DNA of 42,330 nt from Alphaproteobacteria bacterium. Lineage in GTDB: Bacteria; Pseudomonadota; Alphaproteobacteria; Ferrovibrionales; Ferrovibrionaceae. This document shows, piece by piece, positions 35,196 to 42,330 of the stretch. The translations under genes were made by a program, and so were the position numbers. The DNA lies in contig CANJGB010000029.1 of NCBI GenBank assembly GCA_947473805.1, forward strand, positions 1 through 42,330. The letters run 5' to 3'. The notes under the pieces were generated by a model that ran no database searches, had not been told where the DNA came from, and was given only the letters and a program-made list of their open reading frames with translations. How positions within the stretch are numbered: position 1 is the first letter of the stretch; every line of letters starts with the position of its first letter.

Positions 35196-36608
35196 TCAGC
35201 GTGGCCGCCACACCGGCTGGCTGGAGCCCCACGGCACGAGCGGCGTTTCGAAATGCGGCTGCGTTTCCGAGAAGCGCACCTGGCAGTGCGGCGTACGGAA
35301 GCGGCCCATCGGCGTATCCACCTCGTAATACGCGGCCTCGGGCAGCGGTGCCGTCGGCTTGCGGCTCATGCGCGGCAGGCCCAGCCACCACATGGTTGAG
35401 CGCGCCAGGCTGACGCGCACGCGATAACTTCCGCCCTCGCGCGCGCGGCGGTGCAGCGCCGCCATGGCGCCCAGACAGGCGAACCACGGCGCCATCCAGT
35501 CGTTGACGATCCGCGTCGGCGGGTATGACGGGTCGGCGAGGGTGCCTTCCGATGCCGCGGCGCCGGTTGCGCTCAATGCCTGCGGGTCGAATCCAGCCTG
35601 GTCCGACCACGGGCCGTAATGGCCATAGCAGCGTACCGACACGTGGATGATGCCGGGCCGGATCTTGGCGCAGGACTCGAAGTCGAGGCCGCGCCGCTTC
35701 GCCGTGCCGTCGCGCCGGTTCTCGTACACGATGTCGGCACCCTCGATCAGCCTGCGCATGATCGCCTGGCCCTCCGGCGTGTTGTCGCGCACCATGGCCG
35801 ATCCCACGCCGCGGTGCCCTTTCAGGTACGCCTGGATGATCTCGTAGTCCTCGGGCCGCCACAGGTTCAGGACCTCGGCGCCATGTTCGGCCAGGGTCTG
35901 TGCCGTTGCGGTGCCGGCCAGCATGCGCGCCGTGCCCACCGCGCGGATGCCCGACAGGGGCCGCGTGCCCGGGCCCAGCGGTTCCGGCGGCGTGTCACCG
36001 ATACGCTCGATCTCGACCACCGGCCGTTGCGCCATCGCCGCGCCATGCGGATGGGCCAGCCATTCCTCTTCCGAGCGCACCATGGTCAGGATTGCGCCCT
36101 TCGCGGTCGCGACTTCTTCCAGCTCCAGCGCGTCCCACTGCTTGATCGCCTTCAGCACTTCGTCCGGCCGGTTCGGCGGCGCGCGCAGCACCTCGATCAG
36201 CGCATCGCGCCCGGGCGCATAGACGCTGGCCATGGAGATGCGGCGCCCGTCGCGCGTTGGTGCGAAGTTCTGGTTATAGGCGTTGAAATGCCCGTCGTTC
36301 AGGTTGAAGTCGTTCGCCGCGACGCCGTTCAGCGTCGGCATCGGCATGAACTCGTGCACGACCTGGCCCAGGTGGACGCGCAGGTCCTGGCCGCGCCCGG
36401 TCCGCAGCTTCCACAACGCCGCCGCTGCCGCGCAGGGCGCCATCCGCCCCAGCGCCGCAATGGACCCCATCGGGAATTTGCTGTTCATCAACGGGTCGGC
36501 GCCTTCGAAGACAATCGCGCCGCCGGTGTCGCTGGACGAAAGCCCGACGCCGTTCAGCAGGCTCTCCAGCTCGCGCGCGAGATCGAGCCCCTCGATCATC
36601 TTGTTCAT
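35196..36608 (-). CDS. CaiB/BaiF-family CoA transferase, two-part form
   Basis: Class III CoA transferase of 470 aa. The region from about 240 on resembles the start of the classical family: PLSGIRAVGTARMLAGTATAQTLAEHGAEVLNLWRPED, a nucleotide-loop region, then GIIHVSVRCYGHYGPWSDQAGFDPQALSATGAA. The first 230 residues look like the C-terminal half of a second CaiB-like unit, so the protein is a fused or rearranged two-part version, a form seen in other alphaproteobacteria. ATG 36608 follows GGGAGAA. Convergent with the Bug gene (13-bp gap). The acyl substrate is not predictable. Confidence 0.82.
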   Translation of the reverse strand: MNKMIEGLDLARELESLLNGVGLSSSDTGGAIVFEGADPLMNSKFPMGSIAALGRMAPCAAAAALWKLRTGRGQDLRVHLGQVVHEFMPMPTLNGVAANDFNLNDGHFNAYNQNFAPTRDGRRISMASVYAPGRDALIEVLRAPPNRPDEVLKAIKQWDALELEEVATAKGAILTMVRSEEEWLAHPHGAAMAQRPVVEIERIGDTPPEPLGPGTRPLSGIRAVGTARMLAGTATAQTLAEHGAEVLNLWRPEDYEIIQAYLKGHRGVGSAMVRDNTPEGQAIMRRLIEGADIVYENRRDGTAKRRGLDFESCAKIRPGIIHVSVRCYGHYGPWSDQAGFDPQALSATGAAASEGTLADPSYPPTRIVNDWMAPWFACLGAMAALHRRAREGGSYRVRVSLARSTMWWLGLPRMSRKPTAPLPEAAYYEVDTPMGRFRTPHCQVRFSETQPHFETPLVPWGSSQPVWRPR

Positions 36609-36713
36609 GTGCCGTTTCTCCCGTTCGTCACTTTTTTGCGTCTTGGGCGTCAGAATATGTCCGTACAAGACACACCACAACACAACCCGGAGGCTTGCTT
36701 AGATGGGAAGCGT

Positions 36714-36785
36714 CATGCGCGGGCTGACCCGGGCATCTTGTCCCGGCGGCCAGAGATGGCCGGAACAGGTCCGGCCATGACGAAG
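36714..36785. repeat. REP-like palindromic element
   Basis: GC-rich segment with nested inverted motifs (GGCCAGAGATGGCC, then CCGGAACAGGTCCGG) ending CATGACGAAG. It resembles the short intergenic repeats common in alphaproteobacterial genomes. No other full copy is in the window. Confidence 0.4.
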
Positions 36786-36919
36786 TGAAATACCGACGAT
36801 AGGAAAAAATTACTTGAAACCCCAAGGCGTCATTCCACGTTGAAGGGGCGCTCTTTGAGATCGTCCATCGGGGAAAAATCGCTGCGTCAGCGAGAGCTGC
36901 GGCGCATCAATATCTGGTG

Positions 36920-37024
36920 CGCGCAAACTCGCACGAAACGCATTCGAGACTCTTCCAAGCGCACCTGAAACTGCTCAACACGCACTCGAAACTGCACCAG
37001 GCACGTTTCAAACTGCATCGTCCG
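36920..37024. repeat. Degenerate 21-bp tandem repeat, five units
   Basis: Five consecutive 21-bp units begin at 36920, 36941, 36962, 36983 and 37004. The common core is a CxxxxGAAACTGC-like sequence; units 3, 4 and 5 share AAACTGC at the same offset. The period is a multiple of three, and one plus-strand frame would read as heptads with xxKLxxx, but that frame has no good start codon. Confidence 0.55.
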
Positions 37025-37044
37025 CGGCCACGGAAAGCCGTTCA

Positions 37045-37314
<270 letters not shown>

Positions 37315-38130
37315 TCAGGCCGGCCGGTCGCCGGCGATCACCACACGCTCCATGCGCCGCCGCTCGGGCATGTAGTCGCCGACCGCGTAGTGCTGCACCG
37401 CGCGGTTGTCCCACATGGTCATGGTTCCGGGCAGCCATCGCACCCGGCACTGGTACTCGGGCACGTCGGTCAGGGTGAACAGGAAGTCGAGCACATGCTG
37501 GCTCTCCGCCATCGGCAGGTCCTTGATCTTCGTCGTGTAGGCGCCGTTGATGAACAGCAGCTTGCGGCCGGTTTCCGGGTGGGTGCGCACAACGGGATGT
37601 TCGCTCGGCGAGAACTTCTGCTGGAACTCGTAGATGGCCTGGGGCGAGACGCCCCGCCGGTGTAGCGGCATGGTGCGATCGTGAATCGCCACAAGGTCTT
37701 GCAGGTAGGTCTTCATCCGGTCGCTGAGGCCGGCATAGGCCGCCTCCATGTCGGCGAACAGCGTGTCGCCGCCGACGCTCGGAAGTTCACGTGACAGCAA
37801 AATTGCGCCGAGCGGCGGCGTCGGATGCCATGTCAGGTCGGCATGCCAGTAATAGTCGGGCGGGTGCCGTTCGTCATGTTCGAGGATCTGCACTTCCGGG
37901 TGACCCGGCACCGTGCGTTCCGGCAGGACCTGCTGCGCCAGCGGCCCCCACGCCTGGCCGAACGCCTTGAGCTGCGCGGTGCTCAGGTCCTGGTCGCGAA
38001 AGACCAGCACTTTGTAGTGGAGGAAAGCGGCGCGCAGATCTGTCGGGATGCCCGACCGGGCGGCGTCTTCCGCGCGGTAGCCGATGATCTCCGCGCCGCA
38101 ATTGCGTCCAATGGGCCGGACCTCAAACAC
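37315..38130 (-). CDS. TauD/TfdA-family Fe(II)/2-oxoglutarate dioxygenase
   Basis: A 271-aa non-heme iron dioxygenase. The iron ligands are His96 and Asp98 (YYWHADLTWH) and His247 (DNRAVQHYAVGDY); an Arg in the RRRMERVVI segment binds 2-oxoglutarate. GDTLFADMEAAYAGL and RTHPETGRKLLFIN are family hallmarks. Substrates in this family range from taurine to herbicides and alkyl sulfates and cannot be told here; no sulfonate-transport genes are adjacent. The GTG start (38130) directly abuts the hemB stop, with GAAGG a suitable distance upstream inside hemB. Confidence 0.9.
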   Translation of the reverse strand: MFEVRPIGRNCGAEIIGYRAEDAARSGIPTDLRAAFLHYKVLVFRDQDLSTAQLKAFGQAWGPLAQQVLPERTVPGHPEVQILEHDERHPPDYYWHADLTWHPTPPLGAILLSRELPSVGGDTLFADMEAAYAGLSDRMKTYLQDLVAIHDRTMPLHRRGVSPQAIYEFQQKFSPSEHPVVRTHPETGRKLLFINGAYTTKIKDLPMAESQHVLDFLFTLTDVPEYQCRVRWLPGTMTMWDNRAVQHYAVGDYMPERRRMERVVIAGDRPA

Positions 38131-39264
<1,134 letters not shown>

Positions 39265-39299
39265 CTATTGCGGCGCTTAACGGGAGACGCGGAGCGAAC

Positions 39300-40292
39300 A
39301 TGGCCGAGATCGAATTTTCTGCCGAACGGGGCACCGGCTTCGTGCTGCTCAACCGGCCGCAGGCGCTGAATGCGCTGACGCTGGATATGTGCCTCGGGTT
39401 CGAGGCGGAGCTCACGGCCTGGGCGGCCGATCCCGCCATCCGCGCGGTCATCATCCGCGGCGCGGGTGAGCGCGCCTATTGCGCGGGCGGCGATATCAAG
39501 CAGTTGCACGCCGTACCGCCCGACCGGCGCGTCGCCGTGGGCCAGGCATTCTTCCGCGCCGAGTACCGGCTGAACTACCGCCTGCGCATGTTCCCCAAGC
39601 CATCGCTGTCCCTCGTGCACGGCATCGTCATGGGCGGCGGGGTAGGAGTATCGGTTCATGCCAGCCATCGCGTGGTGTCCGAGGATGTCACCTGGGCCAT
39701 GCCGGAAATGGGTATCGGCATGTTTGCCGATATCGGCTGCTCGTTCGTGCTGCCGCGGGCGCCCGGCCGGATCGGCCTGTATCTGGCGCTGACCGGCGCC
39801 CGGCTGGGATCTGCGGATTGCCTGTATGCGCGGCTGGCGGATCACATCGTCCCGCGCGCGAGGCACGAGGACCTGGTTGCCGCCATTGTAGGTGGCGAGA
39901 CGCCGGAGCGCGCCATCGCGCGGTTCAGGGTCGAGCCCGGCCCGGCACCGTTGGCCACCCAGCGGGCCGAGATCGACCGCGTCTTTGCCCTGGACGGCAT
40001 CAGGCGCATCGCCGCCGAGCATCCGCTGGCCGGCTCGCCCACAGCCCAGGCGCTGACGGTGCAGCAGATGAACCGCGGCGCCCGGCTGCCGTTTGCCGAG
40101 TGCATGCGGATGGAATGGCGTATGGTCAACCGCGTCATCGCCGGCCACGACTTCTACGAGGGCATCCGCGCCCAGCTGGTTGACAAGGATCGCAACCCGA
40201 AATGGCGGCCGGCGAGCCTGGATTTGGTCCAGGAGGCCGCGATCGCGCGCCACTTCGACCCGCTGCCCGGCGACGAACTCAATTTCGCGTAA
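39300..40292 (+). CDS. 3-hydroxyisobutyryl-CoA hydrolase (enoyl-CoA hydratase/isomerase family)
   Basis: Crotonase-fold enzyme of 330 aa. It shows NRPQALNALTLDM, the oxyanion-hole GAGERAYCAGGDIKQL, HGIVMGGGVGVSVHASHRVVSE, and MPEMGIGMFADIGCSF, the variant of MPE-GIG-FPDVG that marks the hydrolase rather than hydratases. In the valine pathway it releases 3-hydroxyisobutyrate, the substrate of the next gene's product. ATG 39300 has GGGAGACGCGGAG upstream. mmsB follows after 10 bp. Confidence 0.88.
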   Translation: MAEIEFSAERGTGFVLLNRPQALNALTLDMCLGFEAELTAWAADPAIRAVIIRGAGERAYCAGGDIKQLHAVPPDRRVAVGQAFFRAEYRLNYRLRMFPKPSLSLVHGIVMGGGVGVSVHASHRVVSEDVTWAMPEMGIGMFADIGCSFVLPRAPGRIGLYLALTGARLGSADCLYARLADHIVPRARHEDLVAAIVGGETPERAIARFRVEPGPAPLATQRAEIDRVFALDGIRRIAAEHPLAGSPTAQALTVQQMNRGARLPFAECMRMEWRMVNRVIAGHDFYEGIRAQLVDKDRNPKWRPASLDLVQEAAIARHFDPLPGDELNFA

Positions 40293-40302
40293 AGGAACAG
40301 GA

Positions 40303-41199
40303 ATGGCCGTTATCGCCTTTATCGGAAACGGAAATATGGGTGGCCCGATGGCCGCAAACCTGCTGAAGGCCGGACACGATGTGCGCGTCTTCGACCGCGT
40401 GCCCGAGGCAGCGACGAAGACCGGTGGCAAGGTCGCCGCCAGCATCGCCGAGGCGGTTGCCGGCGCCGACCTGGTCTTCACCATGCTGCCAGCCGCGAAG
40501 CATGTGAAAGAGGTCTATGGCGGTTCCAAGGGCGTCTTCCTGCACGCCCCCAAAGGGGCGCTGCTGATCGACTGCTCGACCATCGACGTCGATAGCGCCC
40601 GCAAGCTGAACGTCGATGCCACTGGTCGTGGCTTCGCCATGCTCGACGCACCGGTTTCCGGTGGCGTTGCCGGCGCCACGGCGGCCAGCCTGACCTTCAT
40701 GGTCGGCGGATCGGACGAGGCGTTCGCCCGCGCCAGACCCGTACTGGCGGCCATGGGCAAGGCCATCGTTCATGCCGGCCCGGCTGGCAACGGCCAGGCG
40801 GCGAAGATCTGCAACAACATGATCCTGGGTATTTCCATGATCGCGATATCCGAGGCCTTCTCGCTGGGCGAACGGTTGGGCCTCGAGCCCAAGACCCTGT
40901 TTGAGATCAGCTCGAAGTCATCGGGCCAGTGCTGGGCGCTGACGAGCAATTGCCCGGTGCCGGACATCGTGCCGACCGCGCCGTCCAGCCACGACTATGC
41001 GCCCGGCTTTACCGGCGACATGATGCTGAAGGATCTGAAGCTGGCGCAGATGGCGGCGCGCGGCGTGCGGGCGGAAACGCCGCTCGGGTCCGAGGCGACC
41101 GCGATCTATGCCGAGTTCGCCGAGCGTGGCCATGGCCACGAGGACTTCTCGGCCATCATCCGGATGATGAAGAACTACGCCGGCAAGCAGATCGACTAG
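40303..41199 (+). CDS. mmsB: 3-hydroxyisobutyrate dehydrogenase
   Basis: NAD-dependent oxidation of 3-hydroxyisobutyrate to methylmalonate semialdehyde in valine breakdown. The 298-aa protein has the nucleotide motif FIGNGNMGGPMAANLLKAG, LIDCSTIDVDSARKL, DAPVSGGVAGATAASLTFMVGG, the catalytic Lys in GNGQAAKICNNMILGISMI, and the C-terminal DYAPGFTGDMMLKDLKLA that separates true HIBADH from other relatives. It follows the hydrolase gene by 10 bp with GGAACAGGA as ribosome binding site. Confidence 0.93.
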   Translation: MAVIAFIGNGNMGGPMAANLLKAGHDVRVFDRVPEAATKTGGKVAASIAEAVAGADLVFTMLPAAKHVKEVYGGSKGVFLHAPKGALLIDCSTIDVDSARKLNVDATGRGFAMLDAPVSGGVAGATAASLTFMVGGSDEAFARARPVLAAMGKAIVHAGPAGNGQAAKICNNMILGISMIAISEAFSLGERLGLEPKTLFEISSKSSGQCWALTSNCPVPDIVPTAPSSHDYAPGFTGDMMLKDLKLAQMAARGVRAETPLGSEATAIYAEFAERGHGHEDFSAIIRMMKNYAGKQID

Positions 41200-41228
41200 G
41201 CCCGATTGCGAAGTAACCGGGCGGCTTG

Positions 41229-41870
41229 CTACTCCGCCGCCTGCGCCATTGGCCGCGTGTTGCGGCAGTGCAGGATGGTGAACAGGCCGAACGGCGGCGC
41301 ATTGCGCTTGTCGATCACCGTCATGGTGCCCGAACGCAGGAACGGCTCCATCTCGAAGTCCGGACGCCAGCCCAGCTTCTTGGACAGTGGCGCGATGCCG
41401 CGTTCGAAATTGCCGCGGATGCCGCCGGTGCCGGCGAAGTGGTTGACCACCAGGATGTCGCCATCCGGGCGGCAGACGCGCTGCATCTCGGCGACCAGCT
41501 TGTCCGGGTGCGGCACGACGGAGGCGACGTACATGGCGATGACGGTGTCGAAGCTGCCGTCGCCGAAATCCAGCGCCTCGGCATCCATCTCGTACAGGGC
41601 ATCGACATTGGGGATCTTCTTGTCGGCCACCCGGCGGCGGGCGATGTCCAGCATGTCGGGTGAGATGTCGATGCCGGTGACCCGGATGTCGCTGCGGTAG
41701 CGGGGCAGGGACAGGCCGGTGCCGACGCCGACCTCCAGCACCTTGCGGCCGGTCAGGCGATTCGCCAGTTCCACGGTTGCGGCCCGGCCGGGTCCAAGCA
41801 GGGTGCCGAAGACGGCGTCATAAATGGGTGCCTGGCGACGGTAGGCACTAAGAACGGAAGGAATGTCCAT
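41229..41870 (-). CDS. Class I SAM-dependent methyltransferase (PmtA-like)
   Basis: A 213-aa Rossmann-fold methyltransferase. SAM-binding motif I is VLEVGVGTGLSLPRY, followed by GIDISPDMLDIARRRV and the acidic MDAEALDFGDGSFDTVIAMYV. The N-terminal YDAVFGTLLGPGR and the central VNHFAGTGG resemble alphaproteobacterial phosphatidylethanolamine N-methyltransferase of the Rhodobacter/Sinorhizobium PmtA group, which makes phosphatidylcholine. Similar proteins methylate other lipids, so the assignment is moderate. It converges on mmsB with a 29-bp gap and has no partner genes. Confidence 0.72.
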   Translation of the reverse strand: MDIPSVLSAYRRQAPIYDAVFGTLLGPGRAATVELANRLTGRKVLEVGVGTGLSLPRYRSDIRVTGIDISPDMLDIARRRVADKKIPNVDALYEMDAEALDFGDGSFDTVIAMYVASVVPHPDKLVAEMQRVCRPDGDILVVNHFAGTGGIRGNFERGIAPLSKKLGWRPDFEMEPFLRSGTMTVIDKRNAPPFGLFTILHCRNTRPMAQAAE

Positions 41871-42064
41871 GGCGACCCTTTACTCCCCCTGCCCGGCGAT
41901 GGGAGCGCCATGACAGAACAGGGACAGAGGGTGGCGTCAGATGCGAAGAGAATCAAGCCCCTGAGGACGATCAGACGCCGCAGAACCCTTGACCCCGGCT
42001 CGGCGGCCATGAAATTGTCTCAATACAATCCGGCAGCGCCGGCTCGGCAGGGGGCAGGGACGGT

Positions 42065-42217
<153 letters not shown>

Positions 42218-42250
42218 GGGAGAATTCGGCCTCCACATGGAGGAGGTACG

Positions 42251-42330
42251 ATGCCAAGGAAGCGATATACGGCGGAGCAGATCATCGGGCTGCTGCGGCA
42301 GGCCGAGGTGGAGCTGGCAAAGGGCCGGAC
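42251..42330 (+). CDS. IS3-family transposase OrfA, N-terminal fragment (3' end outside window)
   Basis: ATG 42251 with a perfect ribosome binding site (GGAGGAGGT) opens a frame that runs off the window after 26 codons. The product begins MPRKRYTAEQIIGLLRQAEV, the standard N-terminus of IS3-family OrfA helix-turn-helix proteins. OrfA binds the IS ends and is usually joined to OrfB by programmed frameshifting, which cannot be checked here. Confidence 0.85.
   Translation, partial: MPRKRYTAEQIIGLLRQAEVELAKGR

Overview
The window is a high-GC chromosomal segment from an alphaproteobacterium. The best evidence is the run rpoZ, relA/spoT, pyrE, pdxJ, acpS, lepB, rnc, era, recO, parC, an order typical of that class. 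Other features fit: a Bpt-type leucyltransferase, a PmtA-like methyltransferase, TRAP and Bug substrate-binding proteins, a CaiB-type CoA transferase and a CueR/CopA/CopZ module. A Rhodospirillales-like or Rhizobiales-like genome is plausible, but genus cannot be read from this sequence.

Layout. 1-148: tail of an IS3-family element that cuts off a metal ABC permease. 149-3355: minus-strand metal (probably zinc) uptake operon, read DUF2946 protein, outer-membrane beta-barrel, ZnuA-like binding protein, broken permease, behind a Zur-like operator. 3391-5978: sulfite-oxidase-like molybdoenzyme, family 5 uracil-DNA glycosylase, NYN-domain protein, folK. 6060-17226: the housekeeping block, with two small membrane proteins between era and recO and uppP at its end. 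17301-21653: second minus-strand zinc operon, read small ORF, znuC, znuB, His-rich COG0523 GTPase, WD40 protein, behind a second Zur-like operator that matches the first at 19 of 22 positions. 21733-26873: bioY, two overlapping small ORFs, and a TRAP transporter (dctQM facing dctP). 26957-29838: cueR, copA and copZ with two 19-bp-spacer CueR-type promoters. 29814-36608: bpt, a penicillin-acylase-family hydrolase, a 3-hydroxyisobutyrate-dehydrogenase-family protein, a Bug protein and a CoA transferase. 36609-39192: an intergenic stretch with repeats, a broken partial copy of hemB, a TauD-type dioxygenase and intact hemB. 39300-41199: 3-hydroxyisobutyryl-CoA hydrolase and mmsB, two consecutive steps of valine breakdown. 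41229-42330: a PmtA-like methyltransferase, then livH cut after about 40 codons by the start of an IS3-family element.

How the parts fit. The two zinc loci lie about 18 kb apart, share an operator and look complementary. One supplies the outer-membrane protein and periplasmic binding protein, but its permease is destroyed by an IS. The other supplies ATPase, permease, zinc-chaperone-type GTPase and WD40 protein but has no binding protein. Together they could form one working importer. This is the most interesting system in the window, although its protein families are known. The IS3-family pieces at the two edges have the same orientation and similar terminal repeats, and each extends about 147 bases into the window, so the window probably ends where an assembly met copies of one repeated element.
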